Shown: positions 33,178 to 43,594 of the stretch, piece after piece
How positions within the stretch are numbered: the stretch's first letter is position 1
Layout: each line of letters starts with the position of its first letter
Assembly (NCBI GenBank): GCA_004764695.1
Contig: SMSO01000004.1
Span: 1,143,501-1,207,500, forward strand
DNA length: 64,000 nucleotides
Direction of reading: 5' to 3'
From: Schizochytrium sp. TIO01
Lineage: Eukaryota > Sar > Bigyra > Thraustochytrida > Thraustochytriidae
Translations under genes and position numbers: made by a program
The notes under the pieces: model-generated
The model's input: only the letters and a program-made list of their open reading frames with translations
What the model was told of the DNA's origin: nothing
Databases searched by the model: none

Positions 33178-36100
33178 GTTTTCAAAAGTTGCCTACTCTC
33201 TCAGTAGCTTTCTACATGCTTTTATTTGTCCAGCTGGAAGGGACATATTGTCCACTCCCAAAACAAGCATTGTTTACCATATGGATAGTTTTCGTTTTCC
33301 TGAACCAAAGGTGATATAAAATAGCTTGTGTGGTCTGCGCGCAGTCCCTGTATTAGTCTAAATAACCATGACTTTAATCTTACTGATGTTTAAAACGACA
33401 CTCTTTGCTCCTGCTTATTGACTTTCTACTACTGCTCGATTATAATTGTAAAGATGGAATAAGAAGAATGAGTTCTGGAGCCTTAGGTACTCGCACAACT
33501 AATGATCATCATATTGAAGTTTTTTATCGTAACATAAAATGCTATCGTATTTGAGCATTCTTAGTTAAGAATATGGGGACTTCATGAACAATAGCTTTAC
33601 AATTCTCTATATTGCAAAAAATAATTACTCCTCCCTCACTGTGCCAAACCATGGGGTTTGCTGGACTTTGTCGAGTGAGATTCCATAAAACCTGTCAACT
33701 TATGCGAACGACTGGGTTGAAGTCTAATGTTTCTGAACTAATAGTTTGGGCGAGCTTTTCTAATCTTACAATTAGACCATATGAAATGAGCATTATCTCG
33801 TCACAAATATGGAGTTGCAAACACTAATAGACCACCTTGCACTATAAACTCATGTTTGCGAGAGAATTTCAGACCTTTATAAATTGATGAATACATTGCC
33901 ATTAGTCACTGTCAAATGGAAAAACCAACGCTGTAGACCCATTATTTCAACGTTCATCCTCAGTACCCTTCTACTGTTTACACTGCAAGTTACCTGTTTG
34001 GTAGTCATCTAAGGCTGGAGGCTGTGTGCACTACACTCCAGCAAGAAAACTCTTTAAGCGTCGCAAATGTTGGCTACTAAAAAAAGGCTCATCTGTCGCG
34101 AATTTAAGATTGTTTACGTCTAAATATGGGGTTCTCCGTGGACTTAGATCCTTCAATGGTAGGTAGTACTGCTTCATGTTGAAGCCAAACGATCGGCCGC
34201 CTTAGTACTATTTCTTCATTAGCACCGTATTTTCCTACTTTTTCATAATTTGCTTTCCCCCCCCCCCCCAAAAATAAAACATAATAAAAAATAATTGAAA
34301 GTGTCCAAACTAATGAGCAATCCAAACTGACAGTAACTGACTCAACAACAATGTACTAAGCGTAAAACGCTGATTTCAGTATATGCTATCCCGCCATAAA
34401 ATTGCGCGAGCATGTGGCAATCCCTTGCTTCAGGTACAGCAGCCATATTCCTTCAGATTCTATGATGGTCCAAACTTTAGAATTGCAGCATTCCACCAGA
34501 GTTAACAATAGAAAGTCAACACATGTATCCAGGCACATTATTACCTCGCAAGCGTTGTCGCACAATCTACAATGTTTTGCGCTCTTCAATATAGTAAATT
34601 AAGATCTTCTACAGCGCCACCCGCTTCGCGATGCTTCCTGACTTGTAGTTTTTGATATGCACATCATTTAAGATTTGCTCGAGCATCGATGATGCTAATT
34701 GCCACCTTTGGGGGGTTCATCATAAATGCAGCAGATCTGAGAATGTAAGCTTTCTTGATAATGGAGCTCAAACTTGAATATGAACATGACCACTCATTCA
34801 TACACTATTCAACGTCTTTCGACAAATAACTCGAGGAGAAAAGTCCTCACTCTCGAGGAACTCGTGCCCCTCTCATCGCCACTGTCTGCTTACTCTAGTC
34901 TCGCCCCCCTCACAAACCTCAAATAATCGATCTTCATGAAAAACCTCCCTCTAAATACACTGCAATAACCTAGAGGAAATCAGCGACAGAGGTAATTATA
35001 GGTTTCCAGTCCCAAAATTGAGTGAAACACTTCTGAGTCCCTCACATAATCACTATAAATCCTCCTTTTAAAATATCTCCAGTTTCTTCGAGTTCTCTGA
35101 TCTGCTAGTAGAAAGTGTAGAGATAGTTCTACCCTATATTTTTAAAACTATAAAAAAATCACTAGTATTATTTATTTCTTTACATGGTACTACCAATAAT
35201 CATAACACTACAAATAAAACGTTTAATTCAATTTAAAATCTTTGCGTGAAGAGTCTTTCGTGGAAAGGCACGCGGCAGAGTCAGTCGAATGTCGCCTTTC
35301 GATCCTAGATTGAGATATTGACAACGACCACAGTCTCCTCTGGAAGCCCAAATAACTTAAGCAAAGGGTGTATCTCTTCCTTAGGAAAAGCAGCGAGTTG
35401 CTTGGGTTTTGGACATTGGAATTGCGCTGGATTTTAACTAACCTCTGCCTCGTTTTGAGCGAGAAAGATGCATTTAAAAAAAAAAAAAAGAATTATATTT
35501 TTAATATGAAAGAATAAAAAGTAGGTATTTAGACTTAGTAAAGAGTAGCAGCAAAGAAACAAAGAAACCTCCTCCCCTAACATGTATGTGTCGAGCTCTT
35601 TCGTTTTGTAGATAATCATGGGTAGATGTTATAAAATCTCACGAATTCTTTTCCTCGATACAGACAAATACTTTCTGGAGTGTGGTCTTTATGCGCATTG
35701 CGGACCTCAAGAAGAACTTGCCTGTGCAGTCTTCTCTCATTTTTCTAGGGTGTAGCAGTCAAAAGAGTTCTGCAATGAGCTCTGGCGCCTTCAATTAATG
35801 TTTGTTTATGAATAAGACACCATAAGTACTTAGTAGGTACTTATTGCCTATTGCTGTTTGAAAGATTGAAAGTAATTCTCCTCCTAATTATTTATTGAAT
35901 ACTCTGAATGGTACTCTTCGAGACTAGTACCTACCTACGCACCTATTAGAGTTCTTCAAGTTTTCTTTACCTTGATTAGTTCTTGGAAAGAAAAGCGTTT
36001 TTAATTCAAAAGAACTTGAAAAGAAAAGATCATCTTTGGCCAATTTAGTGATTAGAATGAATAGAATAAAGTTCGAGTTTTATGATAATTCTTCTCCGCA

Positions 36101-36758
36101 CAATCCATCCGTCGTTCCATCGATCTCTACCTATTCAGACCCGAATTGCGGACAGGCCACCTTTGCAATTGCCAAGATCTCCGAGGACGCAGACCTGAGT
36201 CGCCGCCTACGCTGCGCCGTCTCTGGTCTGGTTCGCTTCCTCTTGGGACGCCTAAACGAAGAAAGGTTTGATTGGGTTTGTTTGGGTTTGATTGGAATTG
36301 TTTAGGTTGTCTGGGAAAGTTCAAGTGCAAGCGACAAAGGCGAGGACAGTTGACATAACCTAGTTGCGTGTGAGTCGCCGGGTAACAAGAACCTACGTGC
36401 GTGAATTGCCTAAAGCTCTCTGTCTTTCAACCAGACCTTTCCATCAGAACTGTCTGCAAATCAACGATTGCTACTGCACTAGTCGTAGACCCATTCGGTC
36501 CACAAGGCCCTCTTCTTAATTGAAGCGCGCTAGGTTGTGTTGGAACTGAGATTATATTCAAATTCGGGCTCTGCATTGTTACACCGTGTCACCTAGAAAG
36601 TTCACCGAAGGCGAACTTATCGGGATTTAGCTGTGCCTGAGTGAGATCGTTGCTACAGAAGAAACTCTAGCGAGGAAGCATCAGCAATATTGTGCATTTA
36701 GACATAGCTAGACACTCCCTCAAACCTAGTGCACCTTAGCTTCCTAGCGGTAATTGCA
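33178..36758. other. 3.6-kb region without a recognised gene
   Basis: AT-rich, with only short broken frames on both strands. A run of about twelve C lies at 34258-34269, a poly(A) at about 35478-35489, and GTAC/TACC-rich patches at about 35830-35845 and 35925-35950. The last ~700 bp, GC-richer, probably carry the promoter and leader of the LRR gene. Confidence 0.5.
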
Positions 36759-39700
36759 ATGGGGGCCGCCCTAGGTGGAGGCGACGCAAGGGCGTCCAGG
36801 CGCTCTCGAGGAAACCTTTTAGGCGAGAGTATGTCCACAGCCCCTGGTAACTTTGAAAGGCCACAGTTAGGTCCCTTAAGCTACCGTGACCACAACCATG
36901 CGATCCCTGATCTTGAACATATACTCCTGATGCATGAGGAGTTTATGTCACAAAACACTTCACGACTTGCTCGCAATTTAGCTGCACACAACCAAGGTCC
37001 TGTCCGCTCAAACGTAGACACTAAGCAAATGCGCCTGTACAGAATGCAGGCACGCTCATCAGAAGCTATCCAGTCAGTATCACGGAGAAATGTACTCCCT
37101 CTTGGCGTCCCACGCAGGCCTACTGTTAGTGCCATCCCTACTGAAATTGCTCACTCTGCTCAATCCTCATCTTTTCAAGCAAAGTCTGTGAGTAGGCCAC
37201 TACTTCTCGCTAATAACAGTAACCAACGAACAACGCGCTCCGCGTCTGCCATCTCATCACGGTCACCATTCGAATCGGAAAATGACTATATTCGTCCTTC
37301 TGCAGAGACCTTACTTGCAGTTCAAGATGATGACCTCGTATCCAACCCTCTCTCACTCGTTGAACTCTGCCTGCGTACACTTTGCCAACACACTGATCAA
37401 TGGGTAGGTTCTGACGGCGCCCCACGTATCAATCTAAAGGCTATGCCTTGCGAAGCGCTCTTGCAGCTCTTTGATATGGTACGGAAACACAAATTACTGC
37501 GGGAAGACATACTCGCTGCTTTCCACCGATGCGAAATTCACGAAGTACGCCTCGCACAATATCCCGGACTTTCTGATAGCTGGCTCCCGGACATGACTCT
37601 CCTAGTTGGCCTTCGGGTTCTAGATCTTTCTCACTGTACACTTATCACAGACGATGGATTCCGCAGCATCGGTGCGCTTGGGTTTGGAAAAGGTGCTTTG
37701 CAAGTTCTGAGGCTTGACAGCTGTGTTTCTCTCACGGATGCAAGTGTAGCTTTCGTCGTACATGCTCTCTCCGGTACCCTCCAGGAGCTGAATGTATCAG
37801 GATGCTCGCGTCTTACCGATGCCACTCTTTCAAGGATTGTCCTGGCGAAAGGTCTTCGCACTCTCAATATCAATCGTTGCCAGCTCTTCACTTCGCTGTA
37901 TCTTTGCCAGCTTGGTTTGCTCACCAATCTCCGTTGCCTGAACCTAAGCTTAATTCCCAACGTTGATCATAATGTTCTTGGAGCCTTCCGGCCCTGTGTT
38001 CAAAGGGGCATTCCTTTACTTGTCAATGCCATCGAGCGCTGCTTTGATGCTGCTGAAGGTGATTTCATGGCTCGCATACGCCATACCATGAATATTGACC
38101 CTGTTTTTGAGGATGATGAAACCTATCAAGCTATGGCTACATATTTCGATAATGAATTCGAAGATGAAAATGATGAAGAGGAAGAGGAAGCCGATGAGGA
38201 TGAGGATTTCATTTCAGAAGGGTCTGATGCAGTTGATTTTAGAGATTATGCTGATGGAGATTTCGTACTAGATGAAGATGTAGCATCAGCTGTTACAACA
38301 TCTTCTTCACTTGAAACAATCCCCATGCCCAATATGGCAATGCCTCGTCGGTCTCTCGATTCTATGCATGAGAGTGGTTCTTCTTTCTCCACCCCCACCT
38401 ATGGAACAGGGGCATCACTATCGTCCTCAATGTCATCATCATCATCATTATCATCATCGTTTTTGATGAGCCCAAACACTCATCAACAAGATCCTCAAAA
38501 TGCAAGTCATGAACGCAGTCGTTCACAAAGTACCGTATCCATGGTTCCATCCACCTTTGGTTCTCCTGTATCTGCCTTTTCGCCTCGCCCTTCATTTTCA
38601 ACTTCGCCCCTTTCTGAGAGAGATATAGATGTGTCTGCTGAAAGAATGCAGCCACAAGACTCATCAAGCTTGAACCCAGCAGCGTCCCCAATTACTACGC
38701 CACCCCAGCAATCAGCTTCACCGTCTTCGGATCCGTTCTTCAGACGTGTGCTGCGTCCTCTACGGCCATCTTCTAGATCATTGGGCAGGCATCGAGGCTG
38801 GAAACGTCGCAAATCGCGAGAGCATCGCACTCATAAAGCTCCCACTAGTGGTAAAAATCAAGTTGCGCATGAGCAACGTGGTTCTTCCCACATAAGCAAT
38901 CATTGCGATGTCTCAACAAGGTCAATCTCAACACTGGCTACTGCAACATATGATTTCTACACAATAGTCCTTCAACTCAAAGACGTCCGTTGCAGTGGGT
39001 TATACCACTTGGAGAACTTGGATGTGAGCTATTGCAGCATAGATGATTTAGCAGCAAATCACTTGTCTAGCTTGCGTAATCTTCGCTCTTTAGGTGTTTC
39101 TCAAAACCCAATTACCTCATCTGCGGTGAACTTTCTCACCCGGCTATCAAAACTAGAAGTGCTTGAAGCCGCGCATTGCACTTCCCTTGGTGCTGCCGCA
39201 GCTAGATTGTGCGCAATGCCTCAGATGAGATCGCTCAATCTGGAGTATGTCCCAGTTGTTCGTCTAGTCGATGAAACAAACTTTGAACATCTTCAGGAGC
39301 TGAACCTGTCGAATACAACAACCGATGATCGCACTTTAGCAGTTTTATCAAAGCGGGCCCGGAATCTTGAAATTCTAACACTGGAGGCTTGCCCCATCAG
39401 TGCAGCTGGCCTGGCCCATTTATCATCTCTAGTTCATTTGAAGAAGCTTGATCTTAGCGAATGTACTCTAGATGATGACTCAATGCGCCACGTTTCTGCT
39501 CTTCCTGCATTGGAAAATTTGAATCTCTTTCAATCTGGTGTATCAGATGCTGGTGTACGAGTGCTCGCCCACAGGCTTTACAGCCTCGAGCGTCTTAATA
39601 TTGACACAGGTGACATATCCGATCGCTGTCTGTTGAGGCTCCGCTCACTTCGCAACCTAAGGCATCTCGACCTCTTCGGTGCACGGATAACAGATCGGGG

Positions 39701-40058
39701 TTGCTGCCATCTCATGGCCGCTGGTCTTGCTCACCTTGAATCGCTAGAGATTTGTGGTGGGCTAATTACCAATACTGGTGTAGCTCATCTTTGCTCGATG
39801 CGTGCAAAGCTAAAGCGTCTTAACCTGTCACAAAACTCTGAAATTACTGATGAAGCAGTTAGGGGACTTGCACAAGCCTTCGGAATGAGCATGGTTTCGC
39901 TGTCTTTATCGGGCACGCGCATTACAAAGAAGTCTGTCTCTTTGTTTTACTCTTTTGTATTTCTTGAAGAACTCATTGCCAGGGGCTGCAAGCTTCCCAG
40001 CGACGCACTCTTGAATCTTCGTCAAGGTCTTCCCAACTTGTGGTTTGTGGCCCAGTAA
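36759..40058 (+). CDS. Leucine-rich repeat protein with acidic and Ser-rich central insert
   Basis: A 1099-residue protein from ATG 36759 (the frame opens 30 nt earlier with a GTG). Two blocks of leucine-rich repeats of the Cys-containing AMN1/FBXL type are visible: residues about 273-407 (LRVLDLSHCTLITDDGF, LQELNVSGCSRLTDATL) and about 744-1098 (LENLDVSYCSIDD, LKKLDLSECTLDDDSM, LKRLNLSQNSEITDEAV). Between them lies an acidic run (about 448-511, EDENDEEEEEADEDEDF). It is followed by a long Ser/Thr/Pro-rich segment with a Ser homopolymer coded by a TCA/TCG microsatellite (about 38419-38465) and a basic patch (RGWKRRKSREHRTHK). No F-box is seen at the N-terminus. A scaffold or ubiquitin-ligase substrate adaptor is possible but unproven. 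Confidence 0.85.
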   Translation: MGAALGGGDARASRRSRGNLLGESMSTAPGNFERPQLGPLSYRDHNHAIPDLEHILLMHEEFMSQNTSRLARNLAAHNQGPVRSNVDTKQMRLYRMQARSSEAIQSVSRRNVLPLGVPRRPTVSAIPTEIAHSAQSSSFQAKSVSRPLLLANNSNQRTTRSASAISSRSPFESENDYIRPSAETLLAVQDDDLVSNPLSLVELCLRTLCQHTDQWVGSDGAPRINLKAMPCEALLQLFDMVRKHKLLREDILAAFHRCEIHEVRLAQYPGLSDSWLPDMTLLVGLRVLDLSHCTLITDDGFRSIGALGFGKGALQVLRLDSCVSLTDASVAFVVHALSGTLQELNVSGCSRLTDATLSRIVLAKGLRTLNINRCQLFTSLYLCQLGLLTNLRCLNLSLIPNVDHNVLGAFRPCVQRGIPLLVNAIERCFDAAEGDFMARIRHTMNIDPVFEDDETYQAMATYFDNEFEDENDEEEEEADEDEDFISEGSDAVDFRDYADGDFVLDEDVASAVTTSSSLETIPMPNMAMPRRSLDSMHESGSSFSTPTYGTGASLSSSMSSSSSLSSSFLMSPNTHQQDPQNASHERSRSQSTVSMVPSTFGSPVSAFSPRPSFSTSPLSERDIDVSAERMQPQDSSSLNPAASPITTPPQQSASPSSDPFFRRVLRPLRPSSRSLGRHRGWKRRKSREHRTHKAPTSGKNQVAHEQRGSSHISNHCDVSTRSISTLATATYDFYTIVLQLKDVRCSGLYHLENLDVSYCSIDDLAANHLSSLRNLRSLGVSQNPITSSAVNFLTRLSKLEVLEAAHCTSLGAAAARLCAMPQMRSLNLEYVPVVRLVDETNFEHLQELNLSNTTTDDRTLAVLSKRARNLEILTLEACPISAAGLAHLSSLVHLKKLDLSECTLDDDSMRHVSALPALENLNLFQSGVSDAGVRVLAHRLYSLERLNIDTGDISDRCLLRLRSLRNLRHLDLFGARITDRGCCHLMAAGLAHLESLEICGGLITNTGVAHLCSMRAKLKRLNLSQNSEITDEAVRGLAQAFGMSMVSLSLSGTRITKKSVSLFYSFVFLEELIARGCKLPSDALLNLRQGLPNLWFVAQ

Positions 40059-40330
40059 TTCATATTAATGTATAAAATAATCGATAAATAGATACTGCTC
40101 TTTACGGCGAAATTGGACATTTGTAGATGACGCGGTGTCCTGCTTTCTTGTATTTTGAAATATTTCATTGGTGAATACCCGATTTCCATGGTATTATAGG
40201 ATGATACAACTAAAATATGTTCTCAAATTAAGGTCAATCTTAGCTTCTAAAAATGACTGTAATTGGTTCATTGACTAAATATATACTTGTGCATTCTACA
40301 CGCAGTTTGCTGTAACAAGAAATCTAATTT

Positions 40331-40744
40331 TCAAAATGCTAGATCTTCGTGTGGGGCAGATTTGACGGCATGACCGGACTCCGTTTTACACGCGCCTCCC
40401 ATGCAAGATGAGGCATCCAAAGAAGTCCTCAAATTTCTAAACTCGCATTTACCACCGTGACAAGTTGGGTACTCAGAAGCATCAAAGATGCAGTTTCCGC
40501 CTTTACATGAAGGCCGAAAACAGTTTGTCATTGTGCATCGCCCACCAACACATGACACGGGCTCCTCGCAATTTTCAAAGTGGCATCCACCGCCATCGCA
40601 AGACCTTTTTTCACAGGCGGTGGCAACCAACCTGCGATGTTCCTTTGACGCCTTCATTTTCACGGCCAGGCATGGGGCAGGAGTCAGCGCAGCAAGCAAC
40701 GTTGCCAATATGATGAGAGAAATCGTTCTTGAGCGTAAAATCAT
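40331..40744 (-). CDS. Small secreted protein with five CxGGxC repeats
   Basis: A 137-residue protein from ATG 40744; the frame extends 51 nt further only to a TTG. An N-terminal signal peptide (LIILATLLAALTPAPCLA) is followed by five Cys-x-Gly-Gly-x-Cys units: CDGGGC, CVGGRC, CKGGNC, CHGGKC and CMGGAC, spaced about 15-20 residues apart, most followed by an aromatic or Asn-Cys pair. I know such CxGGxC tandem motifs from stramenopile secreted proteins, where their role is not established. Disulfide-stabilised or metal-binding folding is a reasonable guess. A GTAGGTA-rich stretch (about 40898-40935) lies 155-190 bp upstream, in the promoter position. Confidence 0.8.
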   Translation of the reverse strand: MILRSRTISLIILATLLAALTPAPCLAVKMKASKEHRRLVATACEKRSCDGGGCHFENCEEPVSCVGGRCTMTNCFRPSCKGGNCIFDASEYPTCHGGKCEFRNLRTSLDASSCMGGACKTESGHAVKSAPHEDLAF

Positions 40745-41148
40745 TGTCTTGGCGCAATTTCCAGTTGAGTGTAGTGTTGTTTTGACTTTGTTCAAGAGCA
40801 GATAGACTCATAAGAAAGGTCCGTTGAGAGACCGCCCCCTTACAGAGACCCAATAATAATGTTCTTTTTAAAATAGTTTCTTAATTTAAAAAATACAGTT
40901 AGTAGGTAGCTAGTAGATAGCTGGTAGGTGGCTGGTACATTTTTTCTACTGTTTATTTTTTATTTTAATTTTTTCTCTAGCTAGAGACTCCTTCATTACA
41001 GGCAACACCATAAAGAAATGAATACAAATTTGACCCAATCAAGCACATGCATGATAAGACTGTACATGAGAATAACTATGGGTTTTGCTAATTCTGTATG
41101 TAAATAACAATAAAAGGTTCATGGAGCATAGCAGCATTATCCCAGCGT
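40745..41148. other. Spacer with GTAGGTA-rich promoter patch
   Basis: It is upstream of the CxGGxC gene and downstream of B3GNTL1. It contains repeated GTAGGT/GTAGAT/GTAGGT units at about 40898-40940 and T-rich low-complexity DNA after them. No gene is seen. Confidence 0.55.
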
Positions 41149-42408
41149 TTAGGTAAAGTGGTAATAGTGTAAACCTTCAGTGAGCTTGAGGGAGGCTAAG
41201 TTTTCTTCAAACTCACCACCACGATCCATGGCTACACAGCACACAATAGGTGGTTTAGCATCTGTGAAGTGGATAACAGAAAGGTGCTTGACAGGGAGGT
41301 TAGGGTTAAAGTAACCTCGTTTGATCTTTTCGTCGTCAATATCACAAAACCCGCGCACGCGGCCCTGAAATTCTGGGCTCAAATTTTTAATAAAATCTTT
41401 CCCATCTCGACCAGCATTCCAGATGGTGAATTCTGGCCAATGTTTAAGGACTGTTCGCTCCATTGCTTTCGCTTTAATTTGGAATAAAAGTCGACGCGGA
41501 GTTTTGCTGCTCACAGAGCCACTTAGGTGACGGTATTGCAGCAATGGTTTTTCGATCTTATGTAGTAATTTATTTTCGGGGATACCTCTGTCAAGACCAC
41601 TTTCAAAGTGATCGTAATAGAAACGAAGATCTTCGGCTAAAGCAATACTACCATCCTCCTCTTGCTCTTTGTAACCACCAACTCGGTCAAATGTTGATCT
41701 CGTAAGGGCCCAGGTAGGCTGGATCAGAGTAACTTCGCGAAACCGTTGAAGGACAAGCCCACGGGCGTCCAGTTCATTACACCAACGAGTATAACGCTCA
41801 GTAGCATCCTCTGGTATGCGTGTGAAACGCGAACCAACAATTGCGTGAGCAAACTCGCCTTGTAAGGCTTTGACTTGCTCCTCAAGGCGGTTTGGAGCAC
41901 TAACATCGTCTGCATCATGCATACAGAGAATTGATCCTGATGACTGCTTTATGGCGTGGTTTCGAGCTGCACCAGCACCTTGCGCACTAGAGGATGATGA
42001 TACGATGAATGAGAATCGTCCAGAAGGATGCTGCTGGAATTCTTTTTGCCACTTCCTGCAAATTTCCTCGGAACCATCTGTACATCCATCAAGACGCACG
42101 GAGATCTCAATTTCTCCTTCATATGTTTGATGTTTGATGCCTGCAAATGTTTCGTCTAGATAAGCCTCAGTATTGTGCACTGGCATCGCAATCGTGACCT
42201 TTGGAAGCAGGGGCTTTTCACTCTTGTTCTGTACATCATCGCTCTGTGAAAGCGAGGCTGCTCCGTCTGTCATTTTGGATTCAAGCAAGGTCACTTCAGA
42301 TTCACCCTCTTGATTTGCATCTATCTCGAGGCGAGCACGTTTGTGTGTTGGAGAGCCTTGCGAAGCTGGTGCAGTCTCTTTTGCCGCGCTGCCACCTGTT
42401 TCCGCCAT
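41149..42408 (-). CDS. B3GNTL1: B3GNTL1-like family 2 glycosyltransferase
   Basis: A 419-residue protein from ATG 42408. After a ~65-residue low-complexity N-terminus comes a GT-A fold of glycosyltransferase family 2: VTIAMPVHNTEAYLDET, the Asp in RLDGCTDGS, and CMHDADDVSAP with the metal-binding DxD. The C-terminal ~120 residues (FTIWNAGRDGKDFIKNL, FCDIDDEKIKRGYF, LSVIHFTDAKPPIVCCV) match the extra domain of human B3GNTL1. I am therefore confident of orthology, although its acceptor sugar is poorly known. No signal peptide is seen, so it is probably cytosolic. It is divergent from PHAX, starts separated by 320 bp. Confidence 0.9.
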   Translation of the reverse strand: MAETGGSAAKETAPASQGSPTHKRARLEIDANQEGESEVTLLESKMTDGAASLSQSDDVQNKSEKPLLPKVTIAMPVHNTEAYLDETFAGIKHQTYEGEIEISVRLDGCTDGSEEICRKWQKEFQQHPSGRFSFIVSSSSSAQGAGAARNHAIKQSSGSILCMHDADDVSAPNRLEEQVKALQGEFAHAIVGSRFTRIPEDATERYTRWCNELDARGLVLQRFREVTLIQPTWALTRSTFDRVGGYKEQEEDGSIALAEDLRFYYDHFESGLDRGIPENKLLHKIEKPLLQYRHLSGSVSSKTPRRLLFQIKAKAMERTVLKHWPEFTIWNAGRDGKDFIKNLSPEFQGRVRGFCDIDDEKIKRGYFNPNLPVKHLSVIHFTDAKPPIVCCVAMDRGGEFEENLASLKLTEGLHYYHFT

Positions 42409-42728
42409 GTCCGCCTGGACGCAGCTTGCTGCAAAACCAGGTCTCTTGTATTTTCTCGATCTTATCCGTAGGCGCTCTTTTCAAAACAAGGACCAAACCT
42501 TACCGCAATCCGCGGGACAGGAATAGCGCTTTGGAAACGATAATGTTGACGTCTTGCTTTTACATAGTGAAAAGAAGTAATGGTGAGTGGTGCTCAATAA
42601 AGTCAAACATGACCTTGTTCAACCTAACGACAACAAGAATAATCAAGGCGATACAATCTAAAACCAAAACGGCAAGCTCCGCGAGTAGAGCTTCGACAAC
42701 CATCGTGTAGACTTGGTGCGAACCTATA
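42409..42728. promoter_or_regulatory. Shared divergent promoter region
   Basis: 320 bp between the start codons of B3GNTL1 (reverse) and PHAX (forward). It must carry both 5' leaders and promoters. No obvious TATA box was identified. Confidence 0.5.
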
Positions 42729-43376
42729 ATGGGTGTCGAAGATGAGAATATGACTGAGCAGGAGCTCCAGTCTGAGCTGGAGCGGCTGCAAAATGAGCTA
42801 CGTAGTCTTGAAGACACGGAGCGAGCACTGTCAACAGAGAGCAAGGTGATGGACAAACCTCAAAACGAAATAGAGAATGATCCGAACAGAGACGCGAACA
42901 CACGTGCTGATGTCGAGTTAATGAACACTAAAGAATCGAGTGAAATTGATCGTAAAAATGCAGCCAACGTAGTTGAAAAGAACAAGTGTGTGGATCTGGT
43001 TGAGCGATTTTGTGCTGTGCTTGCAGAACCGAATAAACTCTTTGTTGCGGACATTGTGAATGAGTTGGGTAGTGAGCGCGCAGAAGCTCTTTTGGCGGAG
43101 ACAGAGAAAGTGTTGGCATCGGGCGGTTTGGCAACTGTTGATGGACAACGTAAACGAAGTCCTGGAGGCACCTTCTTCTACCTGGCGAGGGAGCAGATTG
43201 GATCAAAGAGGTTTGCTCGAATGCGTACAGTAGACAGCAGACGCCGTAAACAACAAGCTACGAATGGAACCAAATCTATCCATCGCGCAAATACAGTGTA
43301 TAAAGGTCCTCGGCGTGGTGCGGGCTCTCGGAACCGGCATTATGCAGCCCCACCCAAAGCAAATGTACAAAAGTAG
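42729..43376 (+). CDS. PHAX: PHAX-like RNA export adaptor
   Basis: A 215-residue protein from ATG 42729. The central part (about residues 92-155) matches the PHAX RNA-binding domain: VERFCAVLAEPNKLFVADIV, ALLAETEKVLASGGL, and RSPGGTFFYLAREQI, where the Gly-Gly and Pro-Gly-Gly positions are characteristic. PHAX bridges capped U snRNA to the cap-binding complex and CRM1 for nuclear export and also acts in snoRNA transport. The N-terminus is a Glu-rich coiled coil (TEQELQSELERLQNELRSLED). The C-terminus is basic and disordered. It is shorter than animal PHAX (~390) and I do not see a clear leucine-rich export signal. Its stop lies 218 bp from that of the LicD-like gene. Confidence 0.88.
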   Translation: MGVEDENMTEQELQSELERLQNELRSLEDTERALSTESKVMDKPQNEIENDPNRDANTRADVELMNTKESSEIDRKNAANVVEKNKCVDLVERFCAVLAEPNKLFVADIVNELGSERAEALLAETEKVLASGGLATVDGQRKRSPGGTFFYLAREQIGSKRFARMRTVDSRRRKQQATNGTKSIHRANTVYKGPRRGAGSRNRHYAAPPKANVQK

Positions 43377-43594
43377 CACAATCAACTATGCGTGCTTGAT
43401 ATGGCGACCGTCCTCTCCTCCCACATGGGTCCTTACACGAAAATTTCCTGTCTCAAGTCGTAACCATACTTGCTTCAAGTTTGTAAAGGTAAATGATTGA
43501 ATCAATCAAACACATTATTATAATTTTGATTTAGATGTTTTTGGATTTTGTTTGTAATTTAGTGGTATACTGAACAATAACGGGGAGAATCTGC

